DNA of 64,000 nucleotides from Malania oleifera (Eukaryota > Streptophyta > Magnoliopsida > Santalales > Ximeniaceae), in contig NC_080423.1 of the NCBI RefSeq assembly GCF_029873635.1, forward strand, positions 111,679,087-111,743,086, in the 5' to 3' direction. Within the stretch, counting starts at the first letter, position 1; each line of letters opens with the position of its first letter. Below are positions 35,576-47,668 of the stretch, piece by piece. Below the pieces are notes generated by a model, which searched no databases, was not told the origin of the DNA, and was given only the letters and a program-made list of their open reading frames with translations. The translations under genes and the position numbers were made by a program.

Positions 35576-37579
35576 TGTTAATTCAAGTGTAATCCCAAGA
35601 GATGGGTGAATTGAGTATTTTAAAAATCTTTAAGTTTATTTTACCACTTAATCTCCATTTCAATATTTAACAAATTAATTGCAGGGGCTTGAAATTAATT
35701 CAAATTATTATCTCAATAAATTATATTTTACCCAATTAATTATCAAGTGTGTATAATATAAATCAACTTACAACCATGCAAAAGATGATAATAAATGCAA
35801 GTGGAAATTAAAAAGATAAGGGAAGAGAGAAGGCAAACACAATTTTACGAGATTCAGCAAACCCGACCTACGTCCTCGCCTTGAGTGGATTCCACTAAAT
35901 CCCTGCTCCTTTAATCGAGACAGAGCTTCCCTTACAATCCGCTGCTTACAAGAGGCACAACTTTCTCTTCATCCGGTTCACAACCCGAACCGTGATTACA
36001 ATATAAAATTTCAAATCTACAAAACTCAATATTGCTTCTAACAAAGCTAATAAGTACAATGGAAAACCTAACACATATTCATATGATAAAACTTGAAGTT
36101 CAGTATGTATGTAACAATGATATCGTTATATGAATGATATGCTTTACAAATCAATCCTTTAAGTCAATATCTCCCAAAAATGATTTTATAAATAAATGCT
36201 TTAGAGAAACATATGACTTGATTTCAGAATACTTTAAGCAAGATTAGAAAACAAGATCCTTTCAAAAATAATCTTTGATAATGCACAGATCTACATTCTT
36301 GCTATTAATACTTCTTACACTAATCAAATAGCAACCCTTTGAATGAAGATATATTTAAAAATTTCTTTAAGATTTTAGTTTTAAACAAAAGCTTTTCTCG
36401 GGTAGTGATCTTCCAAAAAAATATATATAGAGATAATAACTGAAGATCAACTTCTCAAAATGAAATTCAATGATAAGTTTGTGAGATGAAAAACTCTTTG
36501 AGAACAAGCAAACACTTAGTTTGATCACCAAACCTCAATACCAAAGTTGTTTGCATAATAGTTGCTGGAAACCCTTTTGAAAATCAACGTAGCCCAAGCT
36601 TTAATATGATGTAAACGCTTTGAAATTGCAGACAAGAGCTTAGCAATAAGTTCAACAATGTTCAGAGATGTGTATACATTCAAGGCTCCCAATTCTATTC
36701 CAAAAGTTTTGGCATTAGAGTTTAGAGCTTGATTATATAGGTAATCTCGGCCTTAGGATAAGTCCTAACCTTGGATCAATTTGATCAAGTGTATAACTCG
36801 CATGTTCTCTCGCTAAAGATTAGATTTTTAAAACTTCCCGCTAGTTCATACGCTGAAGATTCGGGTTCAGACGTCTGATGTTCCTTAAAGCACTAAAAAT
36901 TATAGTCTGAACACAGGGTTAGACAACTGAACTATGGGTTCAGTCTTTTGAAGTCCCAACTCAGATGACTGAACTGAAGGTTCAGGCGTCTAAAGGTATT
37001 CTACCTGTTTAGTGCTTCAAAATTAATTCTTCAGATGACTGAACTAATTCTTCAGTCTTTTGAGGAAATTCTTCAGACGTTTGAAGTAAAACTTCAGTCG
37101 TCTGAAGTTGCCTCTTTAGACTTCTGAGGGTAATCCTCAGTCATTTGGGCAATCCAACTTCAGTTTTTTTATTTTATTTTCAAAAATCATTTGAGCTCAC
37201 TTGCTTTAACCTCTTATAAAACATTTTCTAGGGTTTAAAAATAAGTTCTCCAAATCCATATTTAACCCTAGAAGGTTTTTAGGAGATGCATGTGTATATA
37301 TTTTGAGCTTTTAGTTATATCATATAAAGTATGCACATACATCAATTCTAAATACCCATTCCCACGACGATCTTGAACTTGACGCTTACATCTTCATTCT
37401 TCTACTCTTTTAGTTCCATGGATTGTGTCAAGTTGTATATCCTTTAATCCTCATGGCTTCCATGACTTTCTAACCTTCCGTGCATGCTAAATATTGTTCA
37501 TATTCACAATCTCAATGCACAGATCAAATATCAAGTGATTTGTCATTATCAAAATAAGATTGGACTCATAGAGTCAACA
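35576..37579 (-). mobile_element. Solo LTR related to the SIRE-like element
   Basis: 2004 bp, TGTTAATTCAAGTGTAATCCC... to ...GAGTCAACA. Flanks are TCTTG (35571-35575) and TCCTG (37580-37584), a TSD with one mismatch. Both ends and the GTAATCCCAAGAG block resemble the LTR at 22390-25135. Its internal palindrome array is different: TTCAGACGTCTGAA type at about 36840-37150. Confidence 0.82.
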
Positions 37580-37942
37580 TCCTGGTCTCGTCGACGAGGC
37601 CCTATATTCGTCAACGAGAGGCGTCCGGGCTGCTACAGTTTTTCTGAATTTTGAATTTTTGAACATTGAGTGGTTGGGAAAATGGGGGGAAACCTCCAAT
37701 GAACTTCTATATATGTCATCTGGGAATATTTTGAGAAGAGAGATGATCATTAGAGAAGTGTATTGTGTACATTTTGATTTCCTTAGTGAAATTTGTGTGT
37801 CATTACTTCCGTGGATGTAGGTTTTTCCAAACCACGTAAAATTTTTGTGTTGATCTTATTCTAGTTACGTGAGTGTTATTTACATTTACTTGTTGTCATT
37901 TATTCCGCTGTGTATCTTCATTATACGATCCATATCACAACA
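37580..37942 (+). repeat. Copia 3' LTR, segment 3
   Basis: Starts with CTCGTCGACGAG palindromes and ends CACAACA at 37942; the last about 180 bp equal the 5' LTR tail at 1674-1858. Confidence 0.88.
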
Positions 37943-38368
37943 GAGATGCTACTCTAATATGTGGGGGGAAAAATAGTGGGACACGTGCAAGCCAGGTTTG
38001 GACCCCCATGAAGCATATGCATAGTAGTTGTTGGCATATATTTTTTGCATAAGGCATACAAACTGCAAAAGAGATAACATATAGAAACATTAATCAATAT
38101 AAACATGTTACCTCTTATCCTGACAACATTAATAAATGAAGTGGACTAGCAGTATATAAGGAATATCTCATCGGCAAAGCTTGTCGATCTCGTACCTTAG
38201 GAATGTATGGTATGCAAAGTTGCTAAGGGAACATGGAATGCATCCTTCCGTTTGTAGTCTATAAGATAATTTTAATCAAGAATGACAATTTAATATTTGT
38301 GTAAATAAATTAAGATGGTATGTACAACAATTAAAATGCATGCTAAACTTAATGTAGGCAAGTACAGT
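37943..38368. other. Unassigned spacer between the two nests
   Basis: No coding frame, LTR or repeat recognised. This is target DNA between the copia element and the Mutator-like element. Confidence 0.5.
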
Positions 38369-38670
38369 GGAGTTTTTTCCTGATTTATCTTTTTTTTTTA
38401 AATATATATATTAAATAATACCCTATTTTGGAAGTATTTCCCAGAATGATTCTGACGTAATCTCGCTACTTGGTTTAATGAGATTTAAACAAATCTCACT
38501 AGACCAAGTAGCGAGATTTACTGTGCATGAATGAGGCTGATTTGGATGCGTAGCAAATCTCGCTGGTTTATCCAGCGAGATTTGCTTCGGAACACTAATC
38601 GCTTAACCATCTGGCATTGGACGTGTGGCAAATCTCACTGATTCATCCAGCGAGATTTGCTTCGAAATAC
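38369..38670 (+). repeat. Left terminal inverted repeat with palindrome array
   Basis: Outer AT-rich arm (38369-38450), then palindromes: AATCTCGCTACTTGG pairing with CCAAGTAGCGAGATT (38459-38515), GCAAATCTCGCTGG with CCAGCGAGATTTGC (38555-38587), and a third diverged copy (38628-38660). Confidence 0.7.
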
Positions 38671-38699
38671 TAATTGGCTTCTCCATTCGTCATTGTTTT

Positions 38700-38893
38700 C
38701 ACAACCCTTTCTTCTTCCTTTTGTGCACGAATAAAGAGCAGCCTGACATTGCAGAGAGACGGAGAGGAGCAGGTGTAGGTACAGGTGACCATCGTTGAGG
38801 CAGAGCGCAAAGGCTGGACGTGTTGCAGGTGACCGTTGCTCGTCGGGAGGCTGCTTGAGGAGTACCTATATAAACAGAGGAGATGGGGTAAGT
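38700..38893 (+). promoter_or_regulatory. Possible leader exon of the Mutator-like gene
   Basis: GC-richer island in AT-rich DNA with TATATAAAC near 38868 and GGGGTAAGTGG near 38885, donor-like. It could be a promoter/leader spliced to an acceptor (TTTTGTGTAG) near 50441, just before the transposase-like frame. Inference only. Confidence 0.25.
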
Positions 38894-39199
38894 GGATTTC
38901 CACCATTTGCTCTCTATTTATAAAATTAAAATTCATATTTTTGATTCAAAATTTTGTTAGTTGGATTGATAAAAGATTTAGTGTGCCTTATAAGTTACTA
39001 CGTAACTCTTTAAATTCGTTGTTTGGAGGTTTCGTTTAGGAACGCTGAAATTTAAGGTTAGAGTTTTTCTTGGTTAATTTCGTTATATATTATGTGAAAT
39101 TTACTTTTTAGTATGTTTTATGTATGCCTATGTATGCTGAAATTCCTATGTTGTATTTATGCCAAAATTTGTATGTGAAATTTACATTGTGTATTGACT

Positions 39200-40830
39200 A
39201 AACATTTATGTGGGATTTGGCTTAGTTTATTTTGAATGTGTTCATATAAAATAAAATTATACCCGAAAAATAAAATGCAATACGTTTGGCATGCTAAGAA
39301 TATTATACCTGAAAAATAAAATTACTATCTCATGAAAATATTTTTTTGTTTGGCATGATTCTCAAGATTGATGGAAATAAAAAGTCATCATATTCAATAT
39401 AACATGAATATTCTAATGTAATATTAATAAGGTTCAAGAATGCTAAACTTAGCAAATGCTTTTAAATTAAAATAATAATTAGATTACTTTTATCCTTGTA
39501 ATTTGAAATGCATTTATTAAAATTCTAATTATAATATATTTATCAATAAAAATCAAAATCAAGTAAAGAAAAATAAATAATGCAATATGTTTATCAAATA
39601 GATTCAACATGAACACCAATCAAAACCCTTGATAAATGGTATGGTAAATTACACACATTAAACTAGTAGTTCTTGAACTACAAACTAAATCTTGACATAA
39701 GCAAATAATTTTTCTAAGCAAATAATGTTCAACATAATTGAGAAATATTGATAAATTTATATGAATGATATAACATTTATAAAAATTGCGTGTGATAGTT
39801 AAAACTTTAAAAATTATATATTATATGATGGAAGATAATCATATACTATTTTATTATATATTATAATATATTAATTATTAATGAAACTTAATTCAATTAT
39901 GTAATGATGAATAAGAATTATTTATTAATTTAAATTAATATTAAATATAAAAAATACTAATTTAATTAATATGGTTATTGTTAATTGATAAATAATAGTA
40001 TATTATTTTAATTAGTAAAAAATAATTGAATTTTAATTAAAAATTAAAATAATTAGCTTTTAAGTTTCTAATTATAAAAATACGATTATTTTTATTCAAA
40101 ATATATTTAAAATTGGCTATATAATATTTTACTATATATTATGACATATTAGTTATTATAATTCAATTCTGGATTGAACAAGAACTATTTATTAATTTAA
40201 ATAAATATTAAATAAATTAGTATATTGAATTTAATTAGTAATATTCATTTTTATAATAATTTTATATTATAGTAATATGTTGTAAATATACATTAATAAC
40301 AAGATTATTGTTAATTACATATAATAATCTTATCTTATTTATTAACCTATTAATTATTAATAAAACATAATTAAATTATGGAACTAATAAAAAGAATCAT
40401 CTATAAATTTAAATTAACATTAAATAAATCAACAAATTAATTTAGTTATAGATACTATTTTTAACATAAATTAATATGATAATCAAATGTTATAAATATA
40501 TATTAATAATAAGATTATTGTTAATTAGTAAATAATATTATATTATTTTAATTAATAGAAAATAATTAAATTTTCATTAAAAATTAAAATAATTAGCTTT
40601 TAAGTTTCTAATTATAAAAATATTATTATTTTTATTCAAAATATATTTAAAAATGGCTATATATTATTTTACTATGTATTATGACATATTAGTTATTATA
40701 GTAATATGTTGTAAATATACTTTAACAACAAGATTATTGTTAATTAAAAATAATAATCTTATATTAATTTTTAATAGAAAATATTTAAATATACATTAAC
40801 CAGCAGTGGGAGGGTTTTTTAATAGAAAAT
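39200..40830. repeat. AT-rich stretch with a 540-bp-spaced direct repeat
   Basis: Very AT-rich and non-coding. About 185 bp at 39974-40159 recur at 40517-40700 (both contain AATAATTAGCTTTTAAGTTT and TTCAAAATATATTTAAAA), spacing 540 bp. Confidence 0.7.
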
Positions 40831-40834
40831 ATTT

Positions 40835-41480
40835 AATATGCTGCATAATTCATACTCATAATCAGTTTCAATATCATAACAGATACCCGTAACCTGGCGT
40901 TGGAAGTCTAACCTCTGGTTTAATGAAACTATGTCGTTACTGGTGAAACCATTGCATAATCATTTGCATATTTTCATACTCATTATCGGTTTTAATATCA
41001 TAGCGGATACCTGTAACCTGACATTGGAAGCCTAACCTTTGGTTTAACGAAGCTATGGTTGTCACTGGCGAAACCATTGCATAATCATTTGCATATTTCC
41101 AAGCTCATTATCAGTTTCAACATCATAGCGGATACCTGTAACCTGGTGTTAGAAGCCTAACTTCTGGTTTAACAAAGCTATGGTTGTCACTGACAAAACC
41201 ATTGCATAATCATTTACATATTTTCATACTCATTATCAATTTCAATATCATAGCGAATACCCGTAACCTGGCGTTGGAAGTCTAACCTCTGGTTTAATAA
41301 AACTATGGTTGTCACTGACAAAACCATTGCATAATCATTTGCATATTTTCATACTCATTATCGATTTCAATATCATAGCGGATACCTGTAACTTGGCGTT
41401 AGAAGTCTAACCTCTAGTTTAACGAAGCTAAGACCGTCTCTGGCGAAACCATTATATAATTATTTGCATATTTTCATAAT
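40835..41480 (+). repeat. 125-bp tandem repeat, five copies
   Basis: The landmark ATTGCATAAT occurs at 40951, 41076, 41201 and 41326, with ATTATATAAT at 41451: exactly 125 bp each time. Each unit also carries GATACCYGTAACCTG and CTCTGGTTTAA. Units differ by substitutions, almost never by length. Confidence 0.93.
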
Positions 41481-41980
41481 TATATTCTGATTATATTCTT
41501 TCAATTTGATTTGTAAACCAAGTGACAATTTGATCTGAATGCCTCCTGCACGATTGATGCAGTGATGTGAATTGCTTGCTGGTAGATATTATAGATTCTT
41601 GCATGCTCAGACTGAATTATTACATTGCTTGCAAACGTTTCAGGGACATGGTAAAAATGGAAAAATGTTTCAATTACAAATGGCATCCAGCTGAAATTTT
41701 GGTAGAATTTTTGCTAGAAAAGTAACCATGTACTAAGATGAAAAAAATTAAACGCGTGCAAAAATATTTTTGAAAGGATGAGTGTAATAACCCGGCAAAA
41801 AAAATAAAAATAAAAATAAAAATAAGAATAATAAAATAATAAAATAATAAAAATAAATAAATAAAATTAAAAATAAAAATAAAAAAATTAAATAATTAGA
41901 ATTAATTAAATTATTATCATTACTAATTAAATGATTTAATATAATATAATAATATAATATATTATATTATAATATAAGAT

Positions 41981-42025
<45 letters not shown>

Positions 42026-43541
42026 ATAAATATGTTAAAGGAATATTATTATAATATAAATATTTAAACATATTTGAGTGGTTTTATTTCATCACACACT
42101 CTGTGTGGTCTCTCTCATTGTACTCTCCGTCACTCTCCTCTGTTCTCCTCCTCTCTCTCCTCGATTTTGTCAATCTAACGAGCACCGATCAGAAAACGGA
42201 AGGTGTCGTTGGATTCCTAACTCCGCCACCGACATTTCTACTGGAGCGAATTTGTCATGGGAGCGACGTAGCCACCATTCATGGGGTAAGACAAATTTTT
42301 CCTAATTTCTCAATTTCTCGTTAAATCTACTGTTTAATCGACGATCAGGCACCACCATGGGGTCCTAGTCGTGATCGTCGTCATTTTGATATAAGTAAAG
42401 TGTCAATTGGGATTTTCTAGACCCCACTCTAAAGCGAGAGTGAGATTTGAGAAATTTGATAATTTGACTATATTTAAGGGTATAATTATTTATTTAGTAT
42501 TTAAGGGCGTTAGGAAATATTTAAATAGTATTTTATTTAGAAACAATTTAATGAAATTAGGATTTTTGATTCAGGGTTCGGGTGAGCACCGTAGGTATTT
42601 TTTTGGGTCCCTGTTAGCGTAGTTCAAGATATCAGGTAAGGGGAAAAATATATATTAAACCAGAATTTTTATGAATTTAATGAAAAAATAAATTGTGTTA
42701 TATATACGTGTATATGTTTCGGTATGGGTAAAATGTCAATTATTTAAATTATATTTTTTCGAGTTTAGAATTGTTTATTAGATATGTATATGCGAAAATG
42801 AATTGATGAAAGTGGAAAAATATTTTTAGGATAATTATGTAAAAAATGAAAGGTATTTTCAGTATATAAACGTTAAATGTTAGTTGGCTTATTTTACAGG
42901 CAATGTATGAATTTTATTGTTAAACTGTGTGACATGAGATTCTGTGCAAATATATGTTAAATGTATGAGATGCAAGTTAAGTAAGTAATGCATTGTGAAA
43001 AAAAATATGATATGGACTATGCTGCTTGTGTGTGTTAATGCAACCATGTAAACAACTAAAAAATGTTAGGTAAACAGCTGAAAAATGTTGAGTAAAACAG
43101 TTGAAAGATGCTGAGTAAATGTATGATCGCTAAAAAATATTGGGTAAAACAGCTGAAAGATACTGGGTAAATGTATGACAACTGAAAAATATTGGGTAAA
43201 ACAACTGAAAAATGTTGAGTAAAACAGCTAAAAGATGTTAGGTATGAAATGAAAATGGAAATGAATGAAATAGAAATGAAATCTGAAATGTGGACAATGT
43301 AAAATGGGAAAGAGCCACATAAAGTAAAATGAAATGAAAAGTAAAAGATGAAAACATGAACAGTTGAGAGATGCAGAATAATGGCAAACAAAATTATGTA
43401 TTATGATATTAGAAGTACTTATGTACGTAGAATGTGCTACAATTTGAGCAGGGCGTACTCTTTGCCTGAGGGCTTGCTGAGAAAGGCGAGTGTTCTAGTA
43501 GTTTCAGATGTGGCAGTAGCTGCATAACGTAATAAGGCAGA

Positions 43542-43574
43542 GGGAACCTACTTGTATGGGCAGGTAGATTTCCC
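43542..43574 (+). other. Conserved LTR hairpin 2, first copy
   Basis: Outer stem GGGAA with TTCCC; inner 7-bp stem CTACTTG with CAGGTAG, one G-U pair. Confidence 0.6.
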
Positions 43575-43716
43575 TATCCTTAGGACCTTTGCCGGTAAGC
43601 TATTGTTGAACGGTGTGAGTACGAGATCAATCTAACACTTGAGGACTTACTGAGTAAGGTGAGTGTCCTGGTATGCTTTATTAGTGACCTTAGGGTTGCC
43701 TAAATATTAGAGCAGA

Positions 43717-43749
43717 GGGGTACTACTTATATGGGCGAATAATTACCCC
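43717..43749 (+). other. Conserved LTR hairpin 2, second copy
   Basis: Outer stem GGGGTA with TACCCC; both arms changed together relative to GGGAAG/CTTCCC. The inner stem is weaker. Confidence 0.55.
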
Positions 43750-44325
43750 TATCCTCGGGCAATCTCGTGAGTTAAATCTTTGCATGTGATTGATTAGGTT
43801 CATAGAATGATTTCAGAAATTATGTTAATGATTTTAAAATGTTAAATATTATGTTGTTATATAGACTCATGTTGGTCACACAGTATTTTAATTTATTGTT
43901 TCTTCCCTTACTGAGATGTGTCTCACCCGAATATGAATTTATCTTTTTTAGGATTTCCTCAAGATCGAGCTTTGAGAGTTCGAGGTTTTTATAACATTAT
44001 TGGGAAATAGAAAAAGAAAATGGTATATTTCTATTTTAATTTTGGGAAATGTAAATATTTAAGTTTTATGTCTGTATGTTTAAAGCTGTTGGGTAAGGAA
44101 TGATTGTGAAAATACTAAAATGTTTCGTGAGTTATGTAGATTTATGGAAATGCAGGTGATGGATGATTTATTATGGATTATAGTTAGAATTAGTAAACTC
44201 TAGTATTATGTTATATGTAGATTATGGTGATGTTTTTCGCTGCCTATATTATGAATTATGGATTATCAGGATTTTATCAGGTATAACGCGTTGGACCCGA
44301 GATTATGGTTCAAGGCGTTACATTA

Positions 44326-44337
44326 TGGTATTAGAAC
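44326..44337 (+). other. Degenerate primer binding site
   Basis: TGGTATTAGAAC, two changes from TGGTATCAGAGC, three bases after the LTR. Confidence 0.7.
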
Positions 44338-44471
44338 AATGTCCAGCCGGAAGTGTGATTAATTTCACATCACCTGGATATGGAAATATTAGAGTATTAG
44401 GTTAGGGATGATTTATACCAGAGTATAGGATTGAGTTGCTATAAGGATAGTGATGGGTAGATTAAGATACC

Positions 44472-46987
44472 TGTGATGCCTCGATTTTCGTACAATTTTT
44501 TTTTATAATAATAAATATTTACGTCATAAATCCATTAATCGGCCACGTCAACAATCCTACTATCATTCATATGATCCGACCCGCATTGGGAAGTATTTTA
44601 TTAAACAACCTAACAGCGGAAAATAGTATATACACATCAGTCAGAATACAATACCCAGAGTATCAACGTACATAAATACATAACACTATTTCATACCCAA
44701 AAATAATACAACCCTAGGGAACCACACCTCCCTAGTCAAAACTCACCCTGTATCTCAGGGTTCCAGCTCCCTATGATCACGGAGCTCTACCACCTGGCCT
44801 ATCTCTGTCCACTAAAAAATTTAGATAATTTGGGTGAGACACATCTCAGTAAGAAGGAATAGATTATTTACAGTGTGTGGCCAAATGAGTACAATTATAA
44901 TACACTTTACTTTTCAAATCACCATTTCATTTGAGAAAATACACTGATATTCACATACACATAATCATATAGATATACAACACAAGCTTTTATAAGCTTT
45001 AAAATCATTTATCAAATTCAATGATTTCCAACACATATTTACCCGCGAAATTCCTAAGAATAGAGAAGATTACCCGCCCATACAAGTAGCTTCTCTCTGC
45101 CCTAACATGTTATGTAGCTGGGTATGGTCACATCTGATACCCATCAGGGCACTCACCTTACTCAGTAAGCCCTCGGGCGGAGAGTTTCACTTCGCCTTAA
45201 TTATTTATATTATTAACTCACACTGTTCCATTTCTCAATTTTATCATTCTTTATTTCTCAATTTCCATTCTTTCTTTCATTTCTCATTTTAGCCAATTTA
45301 ATCATTCTTTCACTTTTCATTTCCACTTTACTTTTCGGCTCATGAGTATCCTTAGTATCAAATACCAACATCGCGTTTGTAACTCATGGCCACCCTGAGT
45401 ATCTTTCTATACACGCCATGCTTCCCCCCATGGTCAAGGTTGTGCGGCCCGAAGGCTGGATCTAACCGCGGTTGGCCGACCCGGTTAGATCAAATATCAT
45501 ATCACATATCGCGTCTATAGTAGGACTAGCCGGCCTAATACCCTAATCCGGACTCAGGGGGCCCAACAACCCTACACAATGGCACAGTCGACTGTCACGC
45601 CACACGCTCCAAGAGTCTGTGTGGTTGCACTAACACCACTCGCAACGGTACCGTGCTGAATATCATAACCATCCAATAGGGTTTACCACCACATACCCGC
45701 AATCATTATGCGGTATCGGCATTTCATCAATTATATTCCAGTATATCACAATTCAGTTCAATATAAATATTTTCATCATTTTCTGTGCATATTTCATCAT
45801 CTCATAATATCATATATCATATTTCATGTATTTTTCACATTTTCCCAAAATACTCATTTCTCATGCAAATAATTTTCACTCACAAATAAATACCACATTT
45901 CATTATTTTTCAATATCAATAATTCAGAAAATCCCATTTTCCAGGTAAAACATTTCTACTCATATAATAATACCATATTACATTATTTTTCACTAATCAC
46001 ATAAGTAATTCTCATCTCAATATTTTCTTAGAAATTACTTATTGTTATATTTTACACTCCAAAATACCACAATTTAACATCACTCAAATGCCACACAGTT
46101 TATCTGATATTTATATCATAATAATTTTCAGACAAAATATCATATGCTCATTTTCATATATTAATTCAAATAATAATTTTAAAAACACTGCTATAATTTA
46201 TTCCCCTTACCTGACTTACTGAGAGTCTCGCTAGAATCCAAAATTTCACGCCCTTGGCGCCCGAAATTTAACTCCTGTAATTTGCATTTTCCCTAAATTA
46301 ATTAATCTATTTCTCCAAAATAATACCCATCTAGCCTTCTTTAGGCCCCATATACCTCAAATTAATACTTAAACTATTATTTAAAACGCCCACTAAATTT
46401 TCTAGATTTTGCCTGCGGGTCTCAAAATTACACCCGCGGCGCTCATCCGGATCCTAAATTCCAGAAATCCTACTTCAACCCAAAATGCTCAATATTTTAG
46501 CATTTCTAAATTAATACTAATTAATTAAAAATAAGCCCCTTAATAACCCCCGTACCCCAAATTTGAGATTTTGGCCTGACACCCCCACGAGAATTTCGTC
46601 TCACTAGACTTGTAGAGAATCATCCCTAGATTCTCGTTGTGGTGTCCGTTCGTCAATTGGGCTTATATTTTGCAAGAAATTAAAGAAAAAGGGGAAAATG
46701 GATTACCCCAGGGAATATGCCTACGCCGCTCCTACCACCGATCCTCTCCGGTAGAAATGATGGCAACGGCGAATGGAGTCCAGTGGTATCTTCGGATTTT
46801 CGATCGGGCGAAAATCCGCCACGAAATCGAGGAGAGAGGGAGAGAGAACGTGAGGAGAGAAAGAGAGTTCAGAGAGTTGCAGAGAAGAAAAGAAAAGAAA
46901 AGAAGAAGAAGAAGAATAATAATAATAATAATACTACTATATATATATAAGTTTGAATCTCCTGAAGCTTCAACAAGCTTCAGGAGG

Positions 46988-47035
<48 letters not shown>

Positions 47036-47227
47036 TTTAATTAATTTTAATTAATTAATTTTTTTTAAAATTCGTTTAATTAATTAATTAATTAATATAT
47101 TTTTTATTTAATTTTTTTTAATTTTAATTTTAATTTAAAATTTTTTTATTTTTTATTTTTATTTTATTTTTTTTTATTTTTGAAATTATTCTATTAATCT
47201 TTTATATCTCTTTTTGGGGTTTTTACA
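44472..47227 (-). mobile_element. Solo gypsy LTR, reverse orientation, TSD ATACC
   Basis: 2756 bp, flanked by perfect ATACC at 44467-44471 and 47228-47232, inside the interior of the minimal gypsy element. Same family as the solo LTR at 3743-6689 and the Tekay LTRs; starts TGTGATGCCTCG and ends GTTTTTACA on the plus strand. Includes a (TAA)n run at about 46985-47033. Confidence 0.92.
45063..45095 (-). other. Conserved LTR hairpin 2 (solo LTR copy)
   Basis: Outer stem GAGAAG with CTTCTC, against GGGAAG with CTTCCC in the related Tekay LTR: a paired change. Confidence 0.6.
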
Positions 47228-47668
47228 ATACCGTTAGGAATTCTGAGTTGTATTTCGTAAACTTGGGGGTAGAAATCTTTTGATGGTCTTCTGTGTTTTT
47301 CTGAAGAAGTAGCTACCTTCATAAAATCATTATAAATCCATCGATGGTGATGTTTCCGAGCAGAGAAATTAGAACTTAAAATTTGAACTTGTTGGTTAGG
47401 TTAGTTGATTTCAGAGGTTATGGTATCGGGGGAAACCAGCAAATACCACTAGGTAGAGGTGGACGAGTACGTGGCTATACGATGGTCCTCGATGAGACAG
47501 ATAAAGCCAAGGGGGCAAGTATGAATTTATGTTGAAGATGATGATGCAAAAATTTATTTGGGAGATATATTTACTCAATGGTATGAGGTATAGTAAATCG
47601 TAGAATTATGGAAATAAAATATTAGATAACGAATTTCGAGGATGAAATTTCTTAAAGGATGGAAGAAT
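47228..47668 (+). other. Residual interior of the minimal gypsy element
   Basis: Homologous to the leader at 13180-13400 (shared CTTTTGATGG-type and GATGGTGATGTTTC stretches), then jumps near 47430 to sequence like 14490-14600 (GGTGGACGAGTACGTGGCTA, CCATGGT-type region, GTATGA). It ends with polypurine AAAGGATGGAAGAA before the 3' LTR. No open frame survives. Confidence 0.7.

Larger units (their letters stand above)
1674..37942 (+). mobile_element. Tork/Tnt1-like copia element, scaffold of the left nest
   Basis: LTR, PBS, gag, protease, integrase, reverse transcriptase, RNase H, polypurine tract and LTR occur in Ty1/copia order on the plus strand, interrupted by five insertions. The 5' LTR tail (1674-1858) matches the 3' LTR tail (about 37762-37942) closely, which proves the distant parts belong together. 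Excluding insertions the element is about 5 kb. The reading frames carry many in-frame stops and catalytic changes, so the copy is dead. The left end and the TSD lie outside the window. Confidence 0.9.
41783..44322 (+). repeat. 5' LTR of the minimal gypsy element (2540 bp)
   Basis: Contains a (TA)n(TG)n run (about 41984-42026), a leader with GGTAAG sites at about 42285 and 42633, a minisatellite of units like AACAGCTGAAAAATGTTGGGT (43046-43240), two double-hairpin modules (about 43455-43580 and 43640-43755) and TTTTTTAGGATTTCC near 43946. Confidence 0.88.

Noticed and set aside
40835..41480. CRISPR-like regular array
   Set aside because: Whole 125-bp units repeat head to tail with no unique spacers; plant nuclear DNA.
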